A DNA stretch of 64,000 nucleotides from Pleurocapsa sp. PCC 7319. Its GTDB lineage: Bacteria > Cyanobacteriota > Cyanobacteriia > Cyanobacteriales > Xenococcaceae. A program made the position numbers and the translations under genes. The DNA is taken from the NCBI RefSeq assembly GCF_000332195.1, contig NZ_KB235922.1, positions 3,817,322 to 3,881,321 on the forward strand, read 5' to 3'. Numbering within the stretch: the first letter of the stretch is position 1; every line of letters starts with the position of its first letter. The notes beneath the pieces are model-generated. The model saw nothing but the letters and a program-made list of their open reading frames with translations. It did no database searches and had not been told where the DNA came from. This document shows positions 44,296 to 52,959 of the stretch, in pieces.

Positions 44296-45474
44296 ATGAA
44301 AGAATTACAAGAGATTATTCAAGTCTGGAAACAACTCCTACCAGAACAAACGGCAGCTTTGGCAACTCTCGTTAAGGTAGAAGGCTCGGCATATCGTCGT
44401 CCTGGGGCGAGAATGTTAATTACCTCAGACGGTCAACAGGTAGGTACAATTAGCGGTGGTTGCTTGGAAAGCGATGTGGTCGAGCGATCGCAACAAGTCC
44501 TCAAAACAGGAATTTCTACTCTAGTTAAATACGATACTACTTCTGAAGACGATCTAATTTGGGGTTTGGGTTTGGGTTGTCAGGGGGTGGCTTATATCCT
44601 CATCGAACCATTAAAAAGCGCTCAAGCGAATGTACTGAGTTTAATAGACCAATGTTTATCTACTAGACAAGCTGGTGCAGTCGCAACTGTATTTAGAGTA
44701 GAAGGTACGAACACAGTCGAAACAAGCGATTACGCTATGACGAACCCGACTGATCGCATTTTAATAAATCCTGATGGTAGCGTTATTTCAACTATTACTA
44801 ATTTTGAACTAAAGGATCTTGTTACTCAAGATACTAGATCTGTTTTCCAACAACAACAATCACGGTCGCAAGTATATAGATTGTCAGAGGAAATAGTTGA
44901 AGTTTTTTTGGAAGTAATTCAACCACCAACTTCCTTGATTATTTTCGGGGCTGGTTTTGATGTGCTTCCTGTAGTTCATTTTGCTAAAGAATTAGGCTGG
45001 TACGTTACCGTCATCGATCCTCAAGGACGTACGATGACAGCAAAACGTTTTGATGAGTGCGATCGTGTTGTTTTTGGTTTATCCGAGCTGACTGAGTCAC
45101 AAATCAAGTTTAATAAACAAACTGTAGTCGTAGTGATGAGTCATAATTATCTATACGATCTAGAATTTCTACAGACATTAAGTTCTCTGACTGTTAAATA
45201 TCTGGGGATACTTGGTCCAAAGCAAAGAACTAACCGTTTACTTCTAGATTTACAGTCTGAAGGCTTTATTCCTCAACTAGAATCGGAGTTATATAGTCCT
45301 GTAGGATTGGATCTTGGTGCAGATAATCCAGAGGCGATCGCGTTATCGATTATTGCTGAAATTCAAGCTGTGATTCAAAATCGTCAGGGTGGATTTCTGA
45401 AACACCGCAGCGCACCAATTCATTCTGAACAACCTCGATATGTTCAACCAGTCAGTAGTTGGGATACAAATTAA
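44296..45474 (+). CDS. XdhC/CoxI-family molybdenum cofactor chaperone
   Basis: 392 residues. The XdhC_CoxI domain (about 10-80) has GARMLI, GTISGGCLE and DDLIWGLGLGC. The C-terminal Rossmann domain (about 205-350) has LIIFGAGFDVLPVV. XdhC proteins bind Moco, promote its sulfuration and insert it into xanthine-oxidase-type enzymes; here the client is most likely the enzyme at 38.5-42.4 kb. Complete, unlike the 31-codon remnant in the operon. A DUF1206 gene follows 15 bp later, suggesting a new small operon. Confidence 0.92.
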   Translation: MKELQEIIQVWKQLLPEQTAALATLVKVEGSAYRRPGARMLITSDGQQVGTISGGCLESDVVERSQQVLKTGISTLVKYDTTSEDDLIWGLGLGCQGVAYILIEPLKSAQANVLSLIDQCLSTRQAGAVATVFRVEGTNTVETSDYAMTNPTDRILINPDGSVISTITNFELKDLVTQDTRSVFQQQQSRSQVYRLSEEIVEVFLEVIQPPTSLIIFGAGFDVLPVVHFAKELGWYVTVIDPQGRTMTAKRFDECDRVVFGLSELTESQIKFNKQTVVVVMSHNYLYDLEFLQTLSSLTVKYLGILGPKQRTNRLLLDLQSEGFIPQLESELYSPVGLDLGADNPEAIALSIIAEIQAVIQNRQGGFLKHRSAPIHSEQPRYVQPVSSWDTN

Positions 45475-45489
45475 TCGATTTCATAATCA

Positions 45490-46332
45490 ATGATTAGTCA
45501 ATGGTCAAATAAAGCGAAGAGTTGGCTAAAGGGAAGCTTAAGCGCTAATCCTTGGCTAAAACAATATATTCTCATCGGGTATGCTGCTAAAGGAACTGTG
45601 TACCTGTTAATTGGCTTATTAGCAGTTCAAGCTGCTGTGGTTTCTGACCGACAAGCATCGGGAACCTATCTTACCCTTACTTGGCTTACCAAGCAGCCAT
45701 TGGGAAAGTTGCTAGTTTGTTTATTAGCAATTGCTCTAACAGGATATGTAATGCGAAGATTACTTCAGACAATACTTATGTCAGGACATTCTAATCCTTG
45801 GAGTTTAAAGAGTATTTTCCAACGCCTCGGTTACATCATGAGTGGTTTGAGCTATGGGGGTGTTTCTTATTCTGCTCTCAATATAGTTTTTGAATTAGGA
45901 GAATATGACGACACCATGGAAGACTTAGTAAATCAATTATTTGACCAAGCCGTTGGTGAATGGTTGATTCTATTGGGGGGAATTACTGTCACAACAATCG
46001 GTCTTGGTTATGTTTATGGAGCTTACACTGGTTCATACATAAGTGATTTTGAGTCGGACGATATTCACCACCAATTAGAAACATGGGCTACACGCATCGG
46101 TAAACTGGGTGTGGCTTCCAGAGGAATAGCTTTTGTTTTAACTGGTATTTTCTTGATTCAAGCTGCTCTCTCTGGTAATTCAGAGCTGGCTGGAGGATTA
46201 CAAAATGCTTTGCGAGTGCTGGCTACTAAACCTTTTGGGTGGCTGTGGTTAGGCTTAATTGGTATTGGTTTGATTTGCTATGGACTGTATATGTTTGTTG
46301 CTGCTATGTATCGACGTTATGCCATTAGATAA
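45490..46332 (+). CDS. DUF1206 membrane protein
   Basis: 280 residues made of three repeats, each with two membrane helices and a GYAAKGTVYLLIG-like motif (residues about 30, 110 and 205; third: GVASRGIAFVLTGIFL). This is the three-repeat architecture of DUF1206. Role unknown. It follows xdhC by 15 bp and overlaps the next gene's start by 14 bp, so the three are probably one transcript. Confidence 0.85.
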   Translation: MISQWSNKAKSWLKGSLSANPWLKQYILIGYAAKGTVYLLIGLLAVQAAVVSDRQASGTYLTLTWLTKQPLGKLLVCLLAIALTGYVMRRLLQTILMSGHSNPWSLKSIFQRLGYIMSGLSYGGVSYSALNIVFELGEYDDTMEDLVNQLFDQAVGEWLILLGGITVTTIGLGYVYGAYTGSYISDFESDDIHHQLETWATRIGKLGVASRGIAFVLTGIFLIQAALSGNSELAGGLQNALRVLATKPFGWLWLGLIGIGLICYGLYMFVAAMYRRYAIR

Positions 46333-47131
46333 AGCTTATTCAACTTCAACTATCAAAGCTGCTAAAAAAATATCGTTTTTGGCGATCGCTTACTTTATTA
46401 TTGTAACTTTTTCAGCCTGTTCCAATAGTTCAGAAATAAAAATTGACCGCAGCAGTTTAGTAGATGTAGCTACAATAACCGAGAATATCGACCTCTTTGT
46501 GGGAAAATCCGTATTAGTTCGAAATGATGTTCTCGAGACAATAGGGGAAAAAGGTTTAATTTTAGATAAAGATCGAGCTTTTAGTGGTGCCAGTATTTTA
46601 GTTATAGATACCTCTCAAACACCTTTGACATTTGCTACGGAGAAAACACCCGAAGTTTTAGTTAGTGGAAAAATAGAGCGATTGAGTTTCACTGATATTA
46701 AACAGAAGTACGATTTACATCTCGACCCCAACCTTTATACTCAATATGAAAACCAGCCTGTAATTATTGCCGATTCCCTAACGCTTTCACCTGACCCAGA
46801 GGATTTAACTCGTAGTCCTGAGGTTTACTATGGTAAGCCCTTAGCAATCAAAGGAGAGCTAGAAGATCTTAAAAGCTATGGAGTATTTGAACTTGATGAG
46901 GAACAAGTATTTGGCGGCGAAGATTTGTTGGTAGTACAACTTAAGCCTAGAATTAAACTTGATAACGAACAAACAGCGATCGTGTACGGGACTCTACGTC
47001 CATTTATTGCAGTTGAGTTAGAGCGGGATTACGATTTAGGCTGGGATTTATCGATTCAGAAACAGATAGAAGCCAATTATTCTCAAAAACCCGTCTTAAT
47101 CGCTGAAAAAATTCAAATTTTAAAACTGTAG
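46319..47131 (+). CDS. Predicted lipoprotein with two tandem OB-like units
   Basis: 270 residues from the ATG encoding MPLDKAYSTST; an upstream ATG at 46280 would lie deeper in the previous gene. The hydrophobic helix ends in a lipobox TFSAC near residue 34. The mature part shows two similar halves, each with a FVGKSVLVRNDV / YYGKPLAIKGEL segment followed by an FxLDE(D) hairpin and a VSGKIERL / VYGTLRP strand. This suggests a duplicated small beta-barrel. No family name known to me. Envelope location inferred. Confidence 0.78.
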   Translation: MPLDKAYSTSTIKAAKKISFLAIAYFIIVTFSACSNSSEIKIDRSSLVDVATITENIDLFVGKSVLVRNDVLETIGEKGLILDKDRAFSGASILVIDTSQTPLTFATEKTPEVLVSGKIERLSFTDIKQKYDLHLDPNLYTQYENQPVIIADSLTLSPDPEDLTRSPEVYYGKPLAIKGELEDLKSYGVFELDEEQVFGGEDLLVVQLKPRIKLDNEQTAIVYGTLRPFIAVELERDYDLGWDLSIQKQIEANYSQKPVLIAEKIQILKL

Positions 47132-47276
47132 TTAATAATACGAGAGTGTCCAAATTTGTACAGCAAGCTGTTGGAAAATTATATTTCCACCTGAAATGTC
47201 AGACTATATTTAAAGAATTGACAAGCTTATCCGAGCGCCCGAATCAACACTCAACATTCGTTTCTTTTAACATATT

Positions 47277-48182
47277 ATGTTTCAATTACCTGGTTTTAGC
47301 GAGCTTTCTCTGACCACTAGTCTTGGCAAGATGGTCTATTATACAGCCGATGGGGCTCCTTGGTTCCTAGAGGGAAGTTCATCTGAAACCCTGCCGACAC
47401 TAGTATTTCTGCACGGCTTTGGAGGTGGCTCCTCAGCTTACGAGTGGTCTCAAGTCTATCCCGCTTTTGCCAGTGAATATCGCATTCTGGCACCCGATTT
47501 AATTGGTTGGGGAAGGTCAGACCATCTGACCCGAAATTATCAGATTGATGACTACCTGACCACCATTCCTGAATTCTTAGAGAACACCTGCAACGGACCG
47601 ACTACGGTGATCGCTTCATCTTTGACAGCGGCCTTTACAATCCGAGTAGCGATCGCTCGTCCTGAGTTGTTCAAGTCCTTGATTCTCACTACACCGGCTG
47701 GACTTTCTGATTTTGGAGAAAACTACACACGTAGCTTCTTTGCCCAACTGGTCAGTACCCCAATCCTCGATCGCTTTATCTACGATTTTGGTGTCGCTAA
47801 TGAGTTAGGAATTCGTAACTTTTTGGAACAGCGTCAATTTGCCCGTCCAGAACGAGTCTATCCTGAGATAGTACAAGCTTACTTAGAATCAGCTAAGCAA
47901 CCGAATGCGGAATATAGTGCTCTTTCTTTCGTGCGAGGAGATTTATGCTTTGACCTATCTCAGTACATCGAGCAACTGACGACTCCTACGGCCATCATAT
48001 GGGGTCAAAAATCTCAGTTTACTGGTCCTGATATTGGAAGACGCTTAGCGAATATGAATCCGACGGCAATTAAGGTTTTTCAAGTATTAGAAGAAGTGGG
48101 TCTTACTCCGCAACTAGAACTTCCTGCTGTTACTATTGGCTTGATTCGCCGATTTTTAAACTCAGAACTTCTCTTAAATTAA
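47277..48182 (+). CDS. Alpha/beta-hydrolase-fold protein, triad incomplete
   Basis: 301 residues. Canonical oxyanion region FLHGFGGGSSAYEW and APDLIGWGRSDHL. The nucleophile elbow is ASSLTAAF, not GxSxG, though a Ser is present. At the usual His position (GHxPxxExP) the sequence is GLTPQLELP, so the catalytic His is replaced by Leu. This variant pattern appears conserved in cyanobacterial relatives, as far as I recall. It may be a non-hydrolytic member with a binding or lyase-type role. Own promoter region of about 145 bp. Confidence 0.85.
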   Translation: MFQLPGFSELSLTTSLGKMVYYTADGAPWFLEGSSSETLPTLVFLHGFGGGSSAYEWSQVYPAFASEYRILAPDLIGWGRSDHLTRNYQIDDYLTTIPEFLENTCNGPTTVIASSLTAAFTIRVAIARPELFKSLILTTPAGLSDFGENYTRSFFAQLVSTPILDRFIYDFGVANELGIRNFLEQRQFARPERVYPEIVQAYLESAKQPNAEYSALSFVRGDLCFDLSQYIEQLTTPTAIIWGQKSQFTGPDIGRRLANMNPTAIKVFQVLEEVGLTPQLELPAVTIGLIRRFLNSELLLN

Positions 48183-48244
48183 CGAGAACTCCAAACTTGA
48201 CGCTAATTCGGGAATAAATCTTCACCCTTTTTACATTTAACGTC

Positions 48245-48365
48245 TAAGTAGGTGGGTGTAATTAAATATAAAATGCCTACGGTAAGGGAATAGGGAATAG
48301 GGAATAGGGGATAGGGAAATAGCTTAATAGTATGGTTTTATAAATCATTCTGCCTACCTACTTAA
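48245..48365. mobile_element. MITE family C with (GGGAATA)n core
   Basis: About 121 bp. Imperfect terminal inverted repeats of about 28 bp: AAGTAGGTGGGTG...ATATAAAA at left and the complement of TTTTATAAATC...CCTACCTACTT at right. The centre is tandem GGGAATA heptamers. It ends about 110 bp before the hli start and lies within or beside the hli promoter region. Confidence 0.7.
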
Positions 48366-48476
48366 TAGAACTTGTGACTATTTTGGTACTTGTATGCACC
48401 TATCGTAATAATTGTTTATAATATATGTAATAAATCTTTACGAACACGGCGATCAAAGTTACCAAGAATTAATCTC

Positions 48477-48620
48477 ATGGAAAACCAAAACAACAAGTTC
48501 GGCTTTACCCAATTTGCAGAGAACTGGAATGGTCGTCTGGCTATGCTGGGCATAGTTATCGGCATAGCCACTGAATTGATGACCGGTCAAGGCATTCTAT
48601 CTCAGTTGGGTCTGCTGTAG
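48477..48620 (+). CDS. hli: High-light-inducible protein (one-helix Lhc-like)
   Basis: 47 residues. The chlorophyll-binding signature ENWNGRLAMLG is followed by one membrane helix (GIVIGIATELMTGQG). Hli/Scp proteins bind chlorophyll and carotenoid as dimers at photosystem II and in chlorophyll synthesis, and protect against excess light. The ATG before ENQNNKFGF is chosen over the longer frame; AAGAA lies upstream. A TATAAT-like -10 occurs at 48417-48422. Transcription could be altered by the adjacent MITE. Confidence 0.93.
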   Translation: MENQNNKFGFTQFAENWNGRLAMLGIVIGIATELMTGQGILSQLGLL

Positions 48621-48846
48621 TGAACAAGTAGCTGGTGCTGCCAGAATGAATTTTCTGACCGCACTATTCTGGGCGGTAAATTGCTATTGCTTAAACGCAC
48701 CTATGTTGCATCTTAGATTAATTGAGAGAAAGACCAGAAAAATCATTCTCTCTGCTCCTATTGAGCCTAATCGCAAAGTTAAATGTGACATGGCTTACTG
48801 CTTCATAACCACCGTAAATTTTAACCACAGTTATCAGTTTTAGTTG

Positions 48847-49119
48847 ATGTTTCCTAATCTTCTTCAAGCAACAAAAGAATACTGGCGCCAGTTAGATGAG
48901 CTAGAAGTTGCTTATCAGCAAGGTGAAATACCTCTAGAAGAAGTAGACGCCAGAGTAGCTGATTTGATGGCCGAACTAGCTATTGAACGCCGCGCTGCTT
49001 TAGCCTATCTTGGGAATGGCTTACAGCATTGGTTGACTACACAAAAAGAGACTCTCATCAGTTTGGCTATTTTGGCGCTCGTCACTTATGCTTGGGCGTT
49101 GACCAGTCTAATTTCTTAA
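48847..49119 (+). CDS. Small C-terminally membrane-anchored protein
   Basis: 90 residues: two amphipathic acidic helices (LLQATKEYWRQLDELEVAYQ, LEEVDARVADLMAELAIERR), a short linker, and one C-terminal membrane helix (LISLAILALVTYAWALTSLI). The coiled-coil head faces the cytosol or stroma side. It is conserved-looking but I cannot name the family. ATG 48847 is preferred over TTG 48844. The position beside hli suggests a thylakoid or stress link, by inference only. Confidence 0.72.
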   Translation: MFPNLLQATKEYWRQLDELEVAYQQGEIPLEEVDARVADLMAELAIERRAALAYLGNGLQHWLTTQKETLISLAILALVTYAWALTSLIS

Positions 49120-49208
49120 TTCCACTATAGCGATCGCATACACATTTCATACTTGCAGAGGAAATAAAGCGATCGCCTAAAACCAATATTTATCAAACAT
49201 TGAATACT

Positions 49209-49724
49209 ATGAACTATCTAGTTGCAGTTTTAGCCAATAAACAACAAGCAGAAGAGGCATATTCCATTCTCAAAAAAGATGGTATATCACCAGAAAAAGT
49301 TACTATCCTCGGTGATGGCTACCAAAGCGCCGATGAATTTGGCTTAATCAATCCTAATCAACAAGGACTCAAAAGAGCTAAAAAGTTGGCTTATTGGCTT
49401 ATCCCTTTTGGCTTTGCCACAGGTTACTTATTTAATCTATTGACAAACATCGAAATTTTTTCCTTTGTCAACCCGATAATCAATCATATTATTGGCGGTA
49501 TTTTAGGTGCGGTTTCTGGATTATTAGGAGCTATTGTTGTTGGCGGTGGTGTCGGCTTAACAGTGGGTAGTGGAGATGCTTTGACCTATCGTAATCGACT
49601 TAATGCAGGTCGATACATCATTATCACCAAAGGCACAGACAGTTTAATTAGTCAGGCTACTAGATTATTACGTCAGTTTGAGCCTGAATATATCCAAGGA
49701 TATACCGAACCTACCAATGCTTGA
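49209..49724 (+). CDS. Glycine-zipper stress-type protein (GSP17M-like)
   Basis: 171 residues. The N-terminal ferredoxin-like alpha/beta part (YLVAVLANKQQAEEAYSIL, VTILGDG) resembles general stress protein 17M. The middle holds two membrane segments rich in Gly (GGILGAVSGLLGAIVVGGG), a glycine zipper. The C-terminal part returns to a soluble strand-helix (GRYIIITKGTD). The ATG 49209 is preferred over TTG 49200. Likely membrane-associated stress protein. Confidence 0.78.
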   Translation: MNYLVAVLANKQQAEEAYSILKKDGISPEKVTILGDGYQSADEFGLINPNQQGLKRAKKLAYWLIPFGFATGYLFNLLTNIEIFSFVNPIINHIIGGILGAVSGLLGAIVVGGGVGLTVGSGDALTYRNRLNAGRYIIITKGTDSLISQATRLLRQFEPEYIQGYTEPTNA

Positions 49725-49775
49725 AATTTTTTTGGTTTATTAATTTAGTTTTGATTAGTTTTGGTCTAAGTTCCA

Positions 49776-50960
49776 TTAATAAATTCTCCCGCGCCATTGA
49801 GTAGGAGTTTGTCGAGAAGATAAGAAAATCCTAAGTACAGCTAGAGGATCTGCAAGGGGAGAAAGCCAAAATAACCAAGAAGCTAGAGAAAATTGAGCGG
49901 GACGTTGGTAAGAAGACGCGATCGCTATTAAGATAATGAGGCGTAAAAATAGCAAGAAAAGATTCAAACCTATTACTGCAACCAAAGTAATTGAACCGTA
50001 CCCTAAATTAAGTAGCAACCAAGCAACGAGCGATAAAACAAGAGGTAATCCCTGAACCAATAACAAAAACCACCAATCACTCCAGACTTGAAATACCGAA
50101 GCAGCATCTTTAAGATCGAGCGAGCGCCCCCATTCTTGCCAAGTTTCTTTCGCCCCTTCATACATTCTGACTTTAATCAGCTTGGCACCATCCAAGAAGC
50201 CAACTTTATAACCTGCTGCTGCTATGTTACGGGCAAGAGTGACATCATCACAAAAAGAATTTGCTGCACTACTATAACCAGCCAATGATTCTAAGACTGA
50301 ACGACGGCAGAAAAAGCATTGTCCGTTTGACATTACTCGTTCAGGATTAGCTGTATTTACTCCAGCAGAATCAAAGCGATAGAGTAAGGTGACTAGTAAG
50401 GCTGGCTGTAACCACCATTCCCCTGGATATTGCAAAATAAATTGAGGTGCCAGAGAAATTAGATCGTAGCCTTCTGTGGTGGCAATAGTAAGTAAACTGT
50501 TAATTAATCCAGCTTGCGGCTGAGTATCGGCATCTATGCCAAGAATCCATTCACTTTGATTAGAACTATTTAAAAATCCATTATGTAATGCCCAAGGACG
50601 ACCAACCCATTCTTTAGGTAAAGGAGGGTCATTAATCAAACGAAAACGTGAATCGATTTGGGCTTGAGTTTGAACTATTGCTGGTGTTTCATCTTGGGAA
50701 TTACTATCTACGACAATAACTTCCCTTAGTTCCCCACCTTGACGACTCAAACCCCGTAAACAAGGTTTGATTCTGGCAGCTTCGTTAAGTGTAGGAATAA
50801 TCGCGCTGACTTTTCCTGAAAAGCTTTGATTGAACGGTTGGGGTTTAAGAGGCGAACGACGCATCGCTCCTGGTAACAAGCGAGACAATAGAATCAGAGT
50901 TGCTACTCCCTGAAATATTAAAACTCCCAGAGAAATAGCATTTATTAGTTCTGAATTCAC
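49776..50960 (-). CDS. cruG: Carotenoid 2'-O-glycosyltransferase CruG
   Basis: 394 residues. Family 2 glycosyltransferase: VSAIIPTLNEAARI near residue 50, DxD region as LGIDADTQP, then NGQCFFCRRS, and three C-terminal membrane helices. The 4-bp overlap with cruF is the arrangement known for the myxoxanthophyll pathway, where CruG adds the sugar to the 2'-hydroxyl. The assignment rests on this pairing; the glycosyltransferase fold alone would not prove it. Confidence 0.9.
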   Translation of the reverse strand: MNSELINAISLGVLIFQGVATLILLSRLLPGAMRRSPLKPQPFNQSFSGKVSAIIPTLNEAARIKPCLRGLSRQGGELREVIVVDSNSQDETPAIVQTQAQIDSRFRLINDPPLPKEWVGRPWALHNGFLNSSNQSEWILGIDADTQPQAGLINSLLTIATTEGYDLISLAPQFILQYPGEWWLQPALLVTLLYRFDSAGVNTANPERVMSNGQCFFCRRSVLESLAGYSSAANSFCDDVTLARNIAAAGYKVGFLDGAKLIKVRMYEGAKETWQEWGRSLDLKDAASVFQVWSDWWFLLLVQGLPLVLSLVAWLLLNLGYGSITLVAVIGLNLFLLFLRLIILIAIASSYQRPAQFSLASWLFWLSPLADPLAVLRIFLSSRQTPTQWRGRIY

Positions 50961-51877
50961 TGCTGAATTACTCCAGCCTCAGCAACAGGAACTGTGGAGG
51001 TGACTAATTCATTTGGCTCAGAAGTAGAATCAGTTTGATTTTTAGCGATTTCGTAAAAAAGTAGGATCGGAAAAACCCCTAACATAACTCCTAAAAATAC
51101 GGGAGGATATATTCCTGCTGACCAACTCAATATTGTGGCAAAAGCAAAATTACTGAGATAAATTGCTAAGGGTAAGCCTAAATCATAATTAGGTAATTTC
51201 AAGGGTTTAATTCGCCACAGAATTGCTGCCACGGTCATAAACAAAACGCCAGTACCCATCCAACCAGCAAAGTTTTGATAAGGCATGCCAAAAAATGCCC
51301 CTGGTTGTTCCCAGAGCCAAAACGGAATCGCCGCTTGACTCATAGCGGGATCGAGAACAAAATCCCAAGAAGTAAGACATAATGCTCCAAAGGCGATCGC
51401 CAGAAATTGACGTAACCAGGATTTAAGTTCAACAGCTTCTAAGCCAGCACGAGCAATAATATAAGCACTAAAACCTAAATAAAACCAGGATAAGGGAATG
51501 GTAAAGGGAACTAAACCCGCAATTTTATATCCTAGACCACTAAGATAGCGATAGTGACCGAAAGGAAACCCTGTGCTAGTACCTAGTAGTTCACTACTTA
51601 AAGATAATGCGATCGCCGGTAGCATAAAACTAAGCCAGTGCCATTTGCCAATCGTTCGATAAGCATAAAATGCTACTGCCAGTGTTCCCAAGAGCATATA
51701 TATTACCCCACCGCCAGCCATCGACCAACTAAAAATAGTTGCTCCCCATTTAAATTGAACTAATTCGGCTTGAAATTCGGAATTCGGTAAAACTAAAATA
51801 ATTCCTGCTAATCCAAAAACCATCGATAAAATATGACCGATTAGCAATAAACGTTCCGCGTTACGCAGTTGCTTCAT
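50957..51877 (-). CDS. cruF: Carotenoid 1',2'-hydratase CruF
   Basis: 306 residues, about 8 membrane helices, DUF422 family. The segment GTSTGFPFGHYRY and SWDFVLDPAM carry the conserved acidic and His residues. CruF hydrates the psi end of gamma-carotene-type precursors, leading to myxol glycosides. It precedes cruG with coupled translation. A GAGGAG lies about 14 bases before the ATG, slightly far for a ribosome site. Confidence 0.92.
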   Translation of the reverse strand: MKQLRNAERLLLIGHILSMVFGLAGIILVLPNSEFQAELVQFKWGATIFSWSMAGGGVIYMLLGTLAVAFYAYRTIGKWHWLSFMLPAIALSLSSELLGTSTGFPFGHYRYLSGLGYKIAGLVPFTIPLSWFYLGFSAYIIARAGLEAVELKSWLRQFLAIAFGALCLTSWDFVLDPAMSQAAIPFWLWEQPGAFFGMPYQNFAGWMGTGVLFMTVAAILWRIKPLKLPNYDLGLPLAIYLSNFAFATILSWSAGIYPPVFLGVMLGVFPILLFYEIAKNQTDSTSEPNELVTSTVPVAEAGVIQQ

Positions 51878-52395
51878 AAAAAAAATTCGCTCCTCAGAGG
51901 ATGTAGGAAAAGTCTGAAATAAATGTTTTATTTCCGCCTCGTTACACTAGCATCATTACTTAACATATAAACACAAACTCTCTTATCTCTTCAATAAATT
52001 ATAAATACCAATCAATAAGAGCTTTGGGGTTTTATACCTAAAGCCCAAAGCTCTAAATATTGCAGTTAGTATTTTGTTAGTAGACATAGAAAACCTGGGG
52101 AATTTTAGTCGTTATGTAAAGTTATGTTGATTAACTTGAACACAGATCAATATAAATAATTGCGGAAGCTACTGTTACATTTCGGCTGAGGATTAGCCTT
52201 TTCACTAGGCAGTAACTTAAATCAAATCAATCGTCAATCTGTTGATTATATTTAAAGTATAGTAACTTTTCTTCAAGAAATGTAAATATTATTAAGTGAC
52301 AAAGTAGTTGGGGATGATTACTCTAGCTTATAAGTGAACAGACATCAGTAAATATTCTGATAAAACTAAGAGATTTTCACCTTGTTACCAGGTAC
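51878..52395. other. Gene-free 0.5 kb upstream of cruF
   Basis: No supported gene on either strand. It must hold the cruF promoter. Two structured spots are visible: the hairpin at 52018-52054, and a nested stem near 52172-52218 (TACTG...CAGTA enclosing GGCT...AGCC). The latter could belong to a small RNA. Neither has a convincing promoter that I can read. Confidence 0.5.
52018..52054. other. Hairpin AGAGCTTTGGG/CCCAAAGCTCT
   Basis: Perfect 11-bp stem with a 15-base AT-rich loop. It is not followed by a T-run on either strand, so it is not a simple terminator. It may be an RNA structure in the cruF leader or a small palindromic repeat. Confidence 0.55.
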
Positions 52396-52439
52396 AATAA
52401 AAAACCCCACCCGCAAATTCTAGCAAGGGGTGGGAGTTT
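52396..52439 (-). terminator. Intrinsic terminator of the rhodanese gene
   Basis: On the minus strand AAACT-CCCACCCC and its partner GGTGGGGTTT form a GC-rich stem with one bulged base, followed by TTTTTATT. It lies about 45 bp past the stop codon, the expected position. Confidence 0.85.
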
Positions 52440-52483
52440 GGCTGTCAATTAAGGAAGATAGGATTAATTTGGTTTTTCTAGAT

Positions 52484-52855
52484 TTAGGCAACAACAGCAG
52501 AGTTTCCTTCAATCGGATAGCCATTAGCCTTCCAGGCAGCCAAGCCACCTGTTAATTCAGCCACGTTTTGATAGCCAGCAGTACGTAATTGAGTCGCAGC
52601 CTCAGCAGTCTGCTCATCAGTAGAACCATAAACATAGAGATCGCGAGTAAGTTCAAGATTAATCAAAGCATGATCGACTAACCCAGTCATAGGCAGGGAA
52701 ACTGCTCCCATGATATGGCTGATGTTGAAAGCATCTCGGTCTCTAACATCAATGATGGTGAGAGCTGGTTCTCCCCAGTCAAGGCGTTCTTTCAAGTCAT
52801 AAGAACGAGATTGAGACTTAAGAGGTGCGGGGATAGGAATAATGCTAATACTCAT
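52484..52855 (-). CDS. Rhodanese-like domain protein without the active-site Cys
   Basis: 123 residues, single rhodanese domain: IIDVRDRDAFNISHIMGAVSLP near residue 35 and GYQNVAELTGGLAAWKANGYPIEG at the end. At the active-site loop, normally VYCxxGxRS, the sequence is YVYGSTDEQT, so the catalytic Cys is absent. Sulfur transfer is not expected; a binding or regulatory function is more likely. Own terminator downstream. Confidence 0.9.
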   Translation of the reverse strand: MSISIIPIPAPLKSQSRSYDLKERLDWGEPALTIIDVRDRDAFNISHIMGAVSLPMTGLVDHALINLELTRDLYVYGSTDEQTAEAATQLRTAGYQNVAELTGGLAAWKANGYPIEGNSAVVA

Positions 52856-52959
52856 GATTTGTTTTTGTGAGATCTCTAAACTAAAAACTACTCTTTAGAT
52901 TGTAACAAAAATTTAAGTTTTGGTAATTTTTATGAAAATTTGCTGACAAATATTCAATT

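Noticed and set aside
48646-48843. 65-codon frame between hli and the small membrane protein
   Set aside because: No family-like pattern, no ribosome site, composition unlike a protein, and the following gene has a better start. Probably spacer.
52160-52230. Possible small RNA between cruF and the rhodanese gene
   Set aside because: Only short nested stems; no terminator T-run or readable promoter tied to them.
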